From: DAOUKH01 sp034421515 | GTDB taxonomy: Bacteria; Chloroflexota; Dehalococcoidia; SHYB01 | Reading direction: 5' to 3' | Assembly: GCA_034421515.1 (NCBI GenBank) | Contig: DAOUKH010000052.1 | Coordinates: forward strand, 1-19,776 | Length of the DNA stretch: 19,776 bases | Part shown: in pieces, positions 1 to 7,994 of the stretch | Position numbering within the stretch: position 1 is the stretch's first letter | Layout: each line of letters opens with the position of its first letter | The notes under the pieces: model-generated | Databases searched by the model: none | What the model was told of the DNA's origin: nothing | What the model saw: the letters and a program-made list of their open reading frames with translations, nothing else | Position numbers and translations under genes: made by a program

Positions 1-242
1 CCGACGGCGTCGGCGTGCTGTCCGAGGCCTTCGGTAAGGTCGTCGGCGGATACCGATACGGGTGCGGCCTTGGCGCCGGTGAAGGCTGCGTCGGCGTCGG
101 CGTCGGGGATGCCGTCGTCGATGGCTACCGGCTTGAAGTAGGACGCCGTGACACCGCGAGAGGCGAGAACGGCGGTGAGTCCGGCGGCGAGGGTCGTGCG
201 GCCCTCACCCCTGTCCAGCGATATGACGTGCAGGCTGGGCAT
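1..242 (-). CDS. BioD/DRTGG-like P-loop protein, N-terminal 80 residues (partial)
   Basis: This gene begins with ATG at 242 and leaves the window at the left edge, so only its first 80 residues are visible. They start MPSLHVISLDRGEGRTTLAA, a beta strand followed by a glycine-rich loop and a helix, then a second strand ending in YFKPV. That layout matches the N-terminal P-loop domain of BioD/cobyrinic-acid-synthase relatives, including the 'phosphotransacetylase family' DRTGG-domain proteins. The loop reads GEGRTT, so the usual Walker A lysine is an arginine here. The next stretch is rich in Asp and Ala. No Shine-Dalgarno sequence precedes the ATG. The gene follows the polyprenyl synthase with a gap of 55 bases on the same strand and may be its operon partner or have its own promoter. 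The function is not determined; the family call is tentative because the rest of the protein is missing. Confidence 0.6.
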   Translation of the reverse strand, partial: MPSLHVISLDRGEGRTTLAAGLTAVLASRGVTASYFKPVAIDDGIPDADADAAFTGAKAAPVSVSADDLTEGLGQHADAV

Positions 243-250
243 TTGGTGGC

Positions 251-269
251 GATTCGACGAGGCCGAATC
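251..269. other. Small inverted repeat between two minus-strand genes
   Basis: GATTCG at 251-256 pairs perfectly with CGAATC at 264-269 around a 7-base loop. It lies in the 55-base gap between the polyprenyl synthase stop and the P-loop gene start. It has no T-run, so it is a weak candidate for a terminator and could equally be a leader hairpin. Confidence 0.25.
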
Positions 270-277
270 CGAGGTGA

Positions 278-286
278 AGTGTAGCA
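278..286 (-). promoter_or_regulatory. Possible extended -10 promoter for the left-edge P-loop gene
   Basis: Read on the minus strand, TGC followed by TACACT (4 of 6 matches to TATAAT, with the TG extension) lies just after the stop codon of the polyprenyl synthase gene. It would start transcription about 29 bases before the ATG at 242. No -35 element is recognisable at the right distance. This is a motif match only. Confidence 0.25.
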
Positions 287-297
287 CACGCCGGCCG

Positions 298-1282
298 CTA
301 GACGCGGCGGTGGATGGCGTAGTCGCAGAGCCTGAGCAGGGAGGCCTTGGCGGGAACGTCGGGGAAGATGGCGAGGGCGCTCCTGGCGCGGTCGCAGTAG
401 TCCTGGGCCACGGTGTACGCCTGCTTCATCGCGGGCGATCCTTGGATGAGCTCGACGGCGTCGTCGAGCTTGGCGGCGTCGTTCCGGTGGTCGAAGGCGG
501 CCTGGATTGCGCCTTCATTGGAACGCTCGCGGGCGAGCAATATCGCGGGCAGGGTCATGACGCCGTGGCGGAGGTCGTTTTTCAGAGGCTTGCCGACAGT
601 CTCCTCCGAGCCCTCGAAGTCGAGGATGTCGTCGGCCACCTGAAAGCCCATGCCCAGGTTCCAGCCGTAGGTTCTCAACGCCGCGATCTCCTCTTCTGGA
701 GCGCCGCTGAGGACCGCGCCGGCCTCCGACGCGGTCTGGAAGAGGGAGGCCGTCTTGTCGCTGATGCGCGCCTCGTAGTCTTCCTGCGTCTGGCCGGCGT
801 CGAAGCTGGTGAGATACTCGCGGAGCTCGCCGGCGGAGAGCGCCATGATGGTCTCGGCGAAACGGCGCATCACGCGGACGTTGCCGGTGTCGCAGACGTA
901 GGTGGCGGACTTGGCGAAGACGTAATCGCCGAGCAGAACGGCGACGTTGCGGCCCCACAGCGAGCTCACCGTGGGGCGGCCTCGGCGGAACTCGGCCTCG
1001 TCGACGGTGTCGTCGTGGACCAGAGTCGCGATGTGAAGGAGCTCGACGGCGGTAGCCATGAGAATCGAGAGCTTGGGGTCGTGTGGGTGGAACTTGGAGG
1101 CGAGCAATGTGAGCGTGGGTCTGAGTTGCTTGCCTCGATGGCTGAGGAGGCGCCGGAGCATGTCGCTATGGCCGTCCAGGCCGGAGGCGTTGCTCATCTC
1201 GTTGAGCATGTCGCCGACCTGCGCGAGCTCGGTCCTTACAGGCTCGTAGATGGAGGCGATGGTGTCCCGCGTGCGCGGTTCT

Positions 1283-1290
<8 letters not shown>
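298..1290 (-). CDS. Long-chain polyprenyl diphosphate synthase
   Basis: A 330-residue trans-prenyltransferase that condenses isopentenyl diphosphate units onto an allylic primer, normally to build the side chain of menaquinone or ubiquinone. The substrate-binding signature GKQLRP is at residues 53-58. The first aspartate-rich motif DDTVD is at 93-97, followed by RRGRPT. The second, DDILD, is at 220-224. The fifth residue before the first DD is Ala, a small residue that in this family permits long products, so a C35-C50 chain is more likely than farnesyl or geranylgeranyl; that is inference. The start ATG at 1290 overlaps the end of metG by 8 bases (1283-1290), so translation is probably coupled. 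Length is typical for the family. Confidence 0.92.
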
Positions 1291-2965
<1,675 letters not shown>

Positions 2966-3048
2966 CGCGGCTTAGGCTCGATGCGGTTCCGCGTGTACTT
3001 GAAGAGAAGGAACGTACTTCATGGCGCGCCGGCGCAGCCGGATTCGTC

Positions 3049-3057
3049 ATTCTAGCA
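3049..3057 (-). promoter_or_regulatory. Candidate extended -10 promoter for metG
   Basis: Minus-strand TGC TAGAAT gives 5 of 6 matches to the -10 consensus plus the TG extension. It would start transcription near 3042, leaving a leader of about 77 bases before the metG ATG. No convincing -35 hexamer is seen, which is usual for extended -10 promoters. Confidence 0.4.
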
Positions 3058-3097
3058 CGCGGCATGGGTCACTCGACGGGGAATGCTGCCTCGCAGT

Positions 3098-3128
3098 TGT
3101 CATAATCTGATTATTTGCGCGGTACAAT
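3098..3128 (+). promoter_or_regulatory. Promoter region of the CBS gene with a 13-bp palindrome
   Basis: An AT-rich island in otherwise GC-rich sequence. It contains an extended -10 (TG, one base, CATAAT at 3101-3106) and a second -10-like TACAAT at 3123-3128, both on the plus strand. A perfect inverted repeat, ATAATC-T-GATTAT at 3102-3114, overlaps the first -10. Either hexamer would start transcription before the ATG at 3172. The palindrome is a candidate operator. A competing minus-strand pair (TTGTAC at 3122-3127, TATGAC at 3099-3104) also exists, so the exact start points are uncertain. Confidence 0.4.
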
Positions 3129-3171
3129 GAAAGAGACCCCCGCAGGGTGTTTCGACCAAGGCCAACCCCTC

Positions 3172-3609
3172 ATGCTCACCGCACGCGACATCATGACCAA
3201 GGACGTGATCACCATCGGGCCGGAGGCCACGGTTCGGGATGCGGCGGCGCTCATGGTCGAGACTGGAGCCGGGGCGCTTCCCGTCCTGGAGGACGGGCGT
3301 TTGGTGGGCATTCTGAGCCACACCGACTACACGTTGCGCGAGGGCATCCGACCCGTAAGCGGCGCCTACACCATGATGCGGCGGCTACTTTCGCCGGAAC
3401 ACATGGAAGCGACGTTGGCGGAGCTTGCCGACCGTCCGGTTTCGGAAGTCATGGAGTCCGATGTGTCCACGGCCGACGAAGACACGCCGATTTGGCGACT
3501 CGCGCAGCGCATGGCGCGCGAGCGTATTCACCACATCCCCATTGTCAACGGAAGTAACTTGGTGGGGATTGTGGCCATGCAGGACTTCCTCAAGGGGCTC
3601 CTCCGCTAG
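3172..3609 (+). CDS. Twin CBS-domain protein
   Basis: A 145-residue stand-alone Bateman module: two CBS domains that usually bind adenine nucleotides and act as an energy or ligand sensor. The first CBS runs from RDIMTKDVITIGPEATVRD through LPVLEDGRLVGILSHTD, roughly residues 4-55. The second starts with VSEVMESDVST and ends with HHIPIVNGSNLVGIVAMQD near the C-terminus. No other domain is attached. I chose the ATG at 3172 over an in-frame start at 3115 because both candidate -10 elements lie between them and homology begins at LTARDIM. A weak AAGG lies about 10 bases upstream. The 3' end overlaps the convergent VLRF1 gene by 20 bases. The partner protein it regulates is not evident. Confidence 0.88.
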   Translation: MLTARDIMTKDVITIGPEATVRDAAALMVETGAGALPVLEDGRLVGILSHTDYTLREGIRPVSGAYTMMRRLLSPEHMEATLAELADRPVSEVMESDVSTADEDTPIWRLAQRMARERIHHIPIVNGSNLVGIVAMQDFLKGLLR

Positions 3610-4339
3610 GGGCCGGCGGCGTAAACGAGGCCACCCGGCAGGAATAGAGGTCGCGCCCCACGCCTTCCAGCACGCGGAGCCGCGGATCGGGTACGTTCAG
3701 CACCGTAGGCAGCCGCCTCCCCTCTAGTCGCCGCATGAAGGGGCAACGCTTCTCGAAATCGGTGAGGGTGAGGCGGTCGCCCCCGACGGCGAAGTGCTCA
3801 ATGGAGTCCAAGACGGGCTCGATCCTCTCGCGCAGCGTCTCGCACGCCTTGTCATAGAGCATGCGGGCCTGGCCCTCGCGGCGGCGGGCGAAGCGGCCCG
3901 ACGAGCTACCGCCCTTCTTGTGCCGCCCCTTCACGAAGGTCGAGCCGACCTTGGAGATGGTCAGCCGCTCGCCCTCGAAGACGCCGACGGCGAAGCCGCC
4001 CAGCCGCAGCAGGAACACGGCGACGGTACGGGGCCGGTCGAGGTGGCTGATCAGTGGGCCGGTATGCCAGCCCTCGCGCTCGACGGCCCGCTCCACGGGG
4101 AACGGCGGGATCACGAGATGCGACTCGGCGGCGCTGTAGAAGAGGTACGCGCCATTCGCCGACCCGGCGATGGCGTCGGCGGCCGCGGCGCCGACGGAGA
4201 CGGGCGGCGTCCGCGACGGCGTCAGGGCGAAGGTTAGCCCGCTGAAGGACTCGTCGTGCCAGCGCGAGGCGGTGCGGCGCATGCGGTCGCGGGGCAGGAC
4301 GCCGAAGCGGAGTGGTTGCGAGTGGGCCGGGGATGACAC
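3590..4339 (-). CDS. Vms1-like (VLRF1) peptidyl-tRNA hydrolase family protein
   Basis: A 249-residue protein with a GTG start at 4339. The central stretch STFVKGRHKKGGSSSGRFAR at about 133-152, continuing RREGQARMLYDK, matches the release-factor loop of the Vms1/ANKZF1-like family found in Actinobacteria and relatives, which cleaves peptidyl-tRNA on stalled ribosomes. In that family I recall a catalytic Gln following the GG. Here the positions after GG (143-144) read SSSG, with no Gln, so activity is in doubt. The C-terminal part, DPRLRVLEGVGRDLYSCRVASF, is the family's typical ending. It follows the peroxidase gene by 11 bases on the same strand. The N-terminal half is less conserved. Family assignment is from memory of the motif, not a search. 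Confidence 0.7.
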   Translation of the reverse strand: MSSPAHSQPLRFGVLPRDRMRRTASRWHDESFSGLTFALTPSRTPPVSVGAAAADAIAGSANGAYLFYSAAESHLVIPPFPVERAVEREGWHTGPLISHLDRPRTVAVFLLRLGGFAVGVFEGERLTISKVGSTFVKGRHKKGGSSSGRFARRREGQARMLYDKACETLRERIEPVLDSIEHFAVGGDRLTLTDFEKRCPFMRRLEGRRLPTVLNVPDPRLRVLEGVGRDLYSCRVASFTPPAPSGGAP

Positions 4340-4350
4340 GGCCGACCCGC

Positions 4351-5283
4351 TCAGAAGAGGACGTCGCCCAGCGAGCCGTCGCCGTCGGGCGCGGGCGGCG
4401 CGAAATAGTAGCCGCCGCTCACCGTCGTGTAGAAGTCCTCGATGGCGTCCTTGCCGACCCGCTCGTCGCCGGTGTGGTCGCTCACCATCTGGCCCTTCAC
4501 CTGCTCGAACTGCTCCAGGTCGGCGACGAAGCAGATGAAGATCAGCCCGGCCTCGCCTCCCTCGTCGAAGGGGAAGCTGCGGCGCAGGATCTCGACCTCC
4601 TCGCCATCGGCGTCGCGGTAGCTCGACTTCAGGCGGTGGCTGGTGCGCGGGGTGGACTCCGGCGGGTCGAGCTTGGCGCTATCGGCCTTCTTCCTGCCGA
4701 CAATGCGCTCTTGGTCGTCGACGGTGAGCCGGTCCCATCGCGAGAGGTCTTCCCGGATCTTGCGCAGCACGAGGAAGGAGCCGCCCGCGTGGGGTTCGCC
4801 TTCGGGTATGGCGACGACGTCAACCCGGTCGCCGCCCTTGGGGTTTCCCGTGCCGTCGACGAAGCCGAGCACGCCCCGCGACTCGGGCAGGCCGAAGCCG
4901 ACGTGACGCTCCTTGAGACTGAGCGCGCCGCGCAGCTGCGCCAGGACGCTCTTCTCGACCTGGTAGGTCGTCGAGCGTTCGTCGGCGCAGATCTGGACGA
5001 CGACGTCGCCTTGGGTGGCCGCCGGGTCGAAGTCGTCGCCCTCCCATCCCGGCATAAGCCGGAGGCCGGCGGGCGCGCTGCCGCCGAGCTTGTCGAACAG
5101 GGGCAGGCCGTAGCCGACGGTGACCGAGAGGCCGTCGTCGGCGTACCAGTCGTGGAGACGCTCGTGGAGGTCTTCGGTGAGCGTCTCCAAGGCGTCTTGG
5201 AGCGCCGAGGCGTCGGCAAGGTCGAAGACGAGTACGGTGGCGTGCTTCTGGGGCGGTTCGATGATTCCCGGTTGGAGGCCCAC
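4351..5283 (-). CDS. DyP-type haem peroxidase
   Basis: A 310-residue dye-decolourising peroxidase that uses hydrogen peroxide and a b-type haem. The defining GxxDG motif is GFVDGT at 140-145 with catalytic Asp143. Further family landmarks are GGSFLVLRKIREDLSRWDRL at 168-187, QERIVGRKK, the probable haem-ligating His216 in TSHRLK, and the distal Arg in ILRRSFPF at 232-239. The C-terminus SGGYYFAPP is typical. No Tat or Sec signal is present, so it should be cytoplasmic or encapsulated; no encapsulin gene is in the window and no obvious targeting peptide is recognised. The GTG start at 5283 is supported by AGGAG at 5295-5299; the nearby ATG at about 5321 is out of frame. It heads a two-gene unit with the VLRF1-like gene. 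Confidence 0.93.
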   Translation of the reverse strand: MGLQPGIIEPPQKHATVLVFDLADASALQDALETLTEDLHERLHDWYADDGLSVTVGYGLPLFDKLGGSAPAGLRLMPGWEGDDFDPAATQGDVVVQICADERSTTYQVEKSVLAQLRGALSLKERHVGFGLPESRGVLGFVDGTGNPKGGDRVDVVAIPEGEPHAGGSFLVLRKIREDLSRWDRLTVDDQERIVGRKKADSAKLDPPESTPRTSHRLKSSYRDADGEEVEILRRSFPFDEGGEAGLIFICFVADLEQFEQVKGQMVSDHTGDERVGKDAIEDFYTTVSGGYYFAPPAPDGDGSLGDVLF

Positions 5284-5294
5284 GGTTTCCGTTG

Positions 5295-5299
5295 CTCCT
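5295..5299 (-). promoter_or_regulatory. Ribosome binding site deciding the DyP GTG start
   Basis: Minus-strand AGGAG ends 11 bases before the GTG at 5283. It supports this GTG and not an internal Met as the start. Confidence 0.55.
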
Positions 5300-5319
5300 G
5301 TGGTGCGTTGTACGAGTCC

Positions 5320-5348
5320 ATGATACGACGGGGCGGAATGGGCGTCGA
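5320..5348 (-). promoter_or_regulatory. Candidate sigma-70-like promoter for the DyP gene
   Basis: On the minus strand TCGACG (5343-5348, 4 of 6) is followed after exactly 17 bases by TATCAT (5320-5325, 5 of 6). Transcription would start near 5313, about 30 bases before the GTG and upstream of the AGGAG site. Confidence 0.45.
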
Positions 5349-5392
5349 TGCGGCCGGCGTGTGGGCCGCAGGCCTAGGAGGGCGTGGCTCGT

Positions 5393-5421
5393 TTGACACC
5401 TGTTGAGGCCGTCGATAGACT
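5393..5421 (+). promoter_or_regulatory. Sigma-70-like promoter for the SDR gene
   Basis: A perfect -35 TTGACA at 5393-5398 is followed by a 17-base spacer and TAGACT at 5416-5421 (4 of 6). The start point would be near 5428, giving a leader of about 56 bases. A strong AGGAGG at 5473-5478 lies 5 bases before the ATG. Confidence 0.55.
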
Positions 5422-5483
5422 CGCCGTTGCTCCCGCGCCGGCCTTAGCTTGGACGGGAGGCGCAACCCCGGCAGGAGGCGGCT

Positions 5484-6338
5484 ATGAAGGACTTCGCAGG
5501 CAAGGTAGCGGTGGTGACCGGGGGCGCGAGCGGCATCGGGTTCGCCCTGTGCGAGCGGGCCGCCGCGGAGGGCATGAAGGTCGTCGTCGCCGACATCGAG
5601 GACCAGGCCCTCGCCGACGCGGCGGCGAAGCTGGAAGCGGCCGGGGCGTCGACGCTCTCGGTGAAGGTCGACGTGACCTCCTTCGACGACATGCAGGCCC
5701 TCGCCGACAAGGCCGTAGCGGCGTTTGGGTCGGTCGACCTCGCGTTCAATAACGCCGGCGTCGCCACCTACCTCAGCACGCCCATCTGGGAGAACACCGT
5801 CGACACCTGGAAGTGGATCGTCGGGGTCAACCTCTGGGGCGTGATCCACGGCGTCAGGGTCTTCACACCCCTCATGCTGGCACAAGAGAGCGGCGGCCAC
5901 ATTGTGAACACAGCGTCTTCGGTGGCCTTCGTTTCCTCGCCCGGCGTCGGCGTCTACAAGGCGACGAAGCATGCCGTGGCGTCGATCTCCGAGACGCTCT
6001 ACCACGAGCTTGGCCTGCGCGGTTCCAACGTCCACGTCTCTGTCCTCGCGCCGGAGATGGTGGCGACCGGGCTGCGGCAGTCACGGCGCAATATGCCGGA
6101 CGACCTCGACGAGGGAATCACGGAGAAGACTGAGGCCGAGCACGCCATCGAGGCGCGTACCGCGCAGATGCCCAAGATGACCCCGGCCCAGGTGTCCGAT
6201 CAGGTCTTCGACGCGATTCGCGAGGAGCGCTTCTACATCCTCCCCGGTTGGGGCGGCGTGGTGAGCGGCGCGGAGCAGCGCTTCAACGACATCAAGGCGG
6301 GCTCGCCCAAGCTTCTCACATCGCTTGCCGACCGGTAG
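5484..6338 (+). CDS. Short-chain dehydrogenase/reductase (classical SDR)
   Basis: A 284-residue NAD(P)-dependent oxidoreductase. The cofactor-binding TGGASGIG is at 12-19. An Asp at the end of the second strand (VVVADIE, Asp37) favours NAD over NADP. NNAG is at 89-92. The catalytic residues are Ser145 (NTASS), Tyr158 and Lys162 (YKATK). The C-terminal part carries a helical substrate region with PKMTPAQVSDQVFDAI, common in SDRs annotated as acting on steroids, alcohols or hydroxyacyl compounds; the true substrate is unknown. Start ATG is well supported by AGGAGG. It is transcribed alone, divergent from the peroxidase, and ends 3 bases before the stop of the convergent LLM gene. Confidence 0.93.
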   Translation: MKDFAGKVAVVTGGASGIGFALCERAAAEGMKVVVADIEDQALADAAAKLEAAGASTLSVKVDVTSFDDMQALADKAVAAFGSVDLAFNNAGVATYLSTPIWENTVDTWKWIVGVNLWGVIHGVRVFTPLMLAQESGGHIVNTASSVAFVSSPGVGVYKATKHAVASISETLYHELGLRGSNVHVSVLAPEMVATGLRQSRRNMPDDLDEGITEKTEAEHAIEARTAQMPKMTPAQVSDQVFDAIREERFYILPGWGGVVSGAEQRFNDIKAGSPKLLTSLADR

Positions 6339-6341
6339 CGC

Positions 6342-7364
6342 CTAGCTCGTTCCCTCTGTCTCCGCGAGGTCGGCGGCGGTGAGGGTGCGGACGGCGGCGA
6401 GGAGGGACTCGCGGGGGTCGCCGGCGGGGGCGGCGTAGACGATGGGCTGGGTGGCCCCGGCGGCACGGTAGCGCTGGAGGGTCGACCGCCAGCGGTCGGC
6501 GGGACCGGAGAGGGTAAGCTCCTCGAGCATTTGGTCGCTCAGCAGGTCGGGGATGCGGTGGTGGTCGCCGTCAGCCTGGGCCTGCTGGATGGCGGTGACT
6601 TCGGGCCCGAACCCGTTGACGCGGAGCATCTTCTGGTAGAAGGGCATGCGGGCGTAGCGGCCCACGTTGGCGCGGAGGGTCTTCTCCACGAGGGCGGAGT
6701 CGGAGCCGGCGACGGCGATGATGAACGGGGCGACGTCGACGTCGCTCAGTTCGCGCCCGGCCCACCGCGCGCCGTTGACGATGTCCTCGCGCAGCGCGCC
6801 GATGCCCATGGGGCTCGCCAGGAGCGGGACGACGCCCTCGGCCACGCGCCCCGCGAGCTGGGCTCCCGGCCCGCCGAGGGTGGCGATGTAGACCGGCACG
6901 TCGTTCAGCGGCTCGTCGGCGCCGATGCGGAGCTCGAAGTTGGGCACGCTGAACGCCTTGCCCTCGTGCTGGACGCGGCCCTCCCGGAGGGCCTGGCGCA
7001 GGACGGCGACGTAGTCCTCCATGCGGGAGATGGGCTTGGAGAAGGTGAGGCCTTGGCCGTCTTCGACGGAGGCCTTGTGTCCGGTACCGAGGCCGAGGAT
7101 GAAGCGTCCGCCGCTGAGCTGCGCCATGCCATGCGCCGTCTGCGCCACGAGTGCGGGCGTTCTGGAGAAGATGGTGATAATGCCGGTCGCGAGCGCGATC
7201 CGCTCGGTGTGGGCCGCGGCGTAGGCCAACTGGCTGATGGCGTCCTTGCCGCCGCCCTCGGTGAGCCAGAAGCTCTCGTAGCCCTGCTCCTCGGCGGCCT
7301 TGGCCACCTCGACGACGACCGAGGTGTGGTGGGCAAGCGGGAAGGCGAATCCGGTGCGGGGCAT
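6342..7364 (-). CDS. LLM-class flavin/F420-dependent oxidoreductase
   Basis: A 340-residue luciferase-like TIM-barrel protein. Family text is clear: the N-terminal strand RTGFAFPL, then AAEEQGYESFWLTEGG at about 23-38, TERIALATGII at 53-63, GMAQLSGGRFILGLGTGH at 79-96, and an insertion-rich C-terminal half. It resembles the F420-dependent 'TIGR03617/methylene-H4MPT reductase-like' members more than bacterial luciferase, but FMN cannot be excluded. It is the last gene of a minus-strand run; the preceding isochorismatase-like gene ends 22 bases upstream. An AGGAG/AAGGA-rich stretch precedes the ATG. Substrate unknown; its position suggests oxidation or reduction of the compound handled by the CoA-transferase and transporter. 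Confidence 0.88.
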   Translation of the reverse strand: MPRTGFAFPLAHHTSVVVEVAKAAEEQGYESFWLTEGGGKDAISQLAYAAAHTERIALATGIITIFSRTPALVAQTAHGMAQLSGGRFILGLGTGHKASVEDGQGLTFSKPISRMEDYVAVLRQALREGRVQHEGKAFSVPNFELRIGADEPLNDVPVYIATLGGPGAQLAGRVAEGVVPLLASPMGIGALREDIVNGARWAGRELSDVDVAPFIIAVAGSDSALVEKTLRANVGRYARMPFYQKMLRVNGFGPEVTAIQQAQADGDHHRIPDLLSDQMLEELTLSGPADRWRSTLQRYRAAGATQPIVYAAPAGDPRESLLAAVRTLTAADLAETEGTS

Positions 7365-7386
7365 GGGGTGGTCCTTTCTCCTGCTC

Positions 7387-7959
7387 CTACTGTCCGAGTG
7401 CGGCGATGACGTCGGTGGCGGTTGTGATCTCGGCGCCGCGGGCGAAGACCTTGCCGGTGAGCACGCGATGGACCTCCTCGTCCATGTCGGCGCAGCAGTC
7501 GGCGACGACGGTCATCTCGAAGTCCATGTCGGCGGCGACGCGGACGGTGGTGAGCACGACGCCGCTGGTGGCGATGCCCAGGAGGATGAGGTGCTCGATG
7601 CCGTGGGCATGAAGGAGCATATCGAGGTCGGAACCGGCAAAGGCGCCGATGCGCTTTTTGGTTACGATGAGGTCGTTGCTTTCAGGGGCGACGTCGGGAT
7701 GAATCTCGGCCTCCGGCGAGCCGAGCACGAGCCGTCCCGCGCCCTTGATCGCCTTGAAAAAGCCCCGGGGCGCGATCTCGGGGTGCCCGGGGCGGAAGGC
7801 GACGATGACGTGGACGACGAGGATTCCCGCCGCGCGGGCCGCGGCGAGGACGGCGGCGGCGCGGGTGGTGATCTCCGGGTCGTCGCCCGCGTAGTTGGAG
7901 ACGATCTCGCGCTGGTAGTCCATGATGAGGACGGCGGTCTTGTCCTTGTCGTAGGTCAT
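7387..7959 (-). CDS. Isochorismatase-fold protein lacking the catalytic cysteine
   Basis: A 190-residue alpha/beta protein of the isochorismatase/cysteine hydrolase superfamily. The first strand and acid are visible in TAVLIMDYQ (Asp14). The lysine is in IVTKKRIGAF (Lys101). The third position of the usual Asp-Lys-Cys triad falls in LLGIATSGVVLTTVR, where aligning to the common GVATNVCVEST text puts Val134 in place of Cys. The C-terminal text DMDEEVHRVLTGKVFARGAE is typical of a recognisable subfamily with the same TSGVV sequence, so this is probably a conserved variant, not decay. Hydrolysis of amides by the standard cysteine mechanism is therefore unlikely. AAGGAG at 7966-7971 sits 6 bases before the ATG. 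Confidence 0.88.
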   Translation of the reverse strand: MTYDKDKTAVLIMDYQREIVSNYAGDDPEITTRAAAVLAAARAAGILVVHVIVAFRPGHPEIAPRGFFKAIKGAGRLVLGSPEAEIHPDVAPESNDLIVTKKRIGAFAGSDLDMLLHAHGIEHLILLGIATSGVVLTTVRVAADMDFEMTVVADCCADMDEEVHRVLTGKVFARGAEITTATDVIAALGQ

Positions 7960-7994
7960 GTGGTGCTCCTTCTAGGTCCGCGGGTGGGGCGGTT

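Noticed and set aside
2983..2992. GCGGAACCGC on the minus strand in the metG leader, resembling the T-box core GGNACCGCG.
   Set aside because: The leader from the likely promoter is only about 77 bases, with no specifier stem or antiterminator alternative visible. The match is short and partly explained by a simple GCGG/CCGC repeat.
3097..3128. TTGTCA (3097-3102) with TACAAT (3123-3128) as a classic -35/-10 pair for the CBS gene.
   Set aside because: The spacer is 20 bases, too long for a usual sigma-70 promoter. The extended -10 at 3098-3106 is the better candidate.
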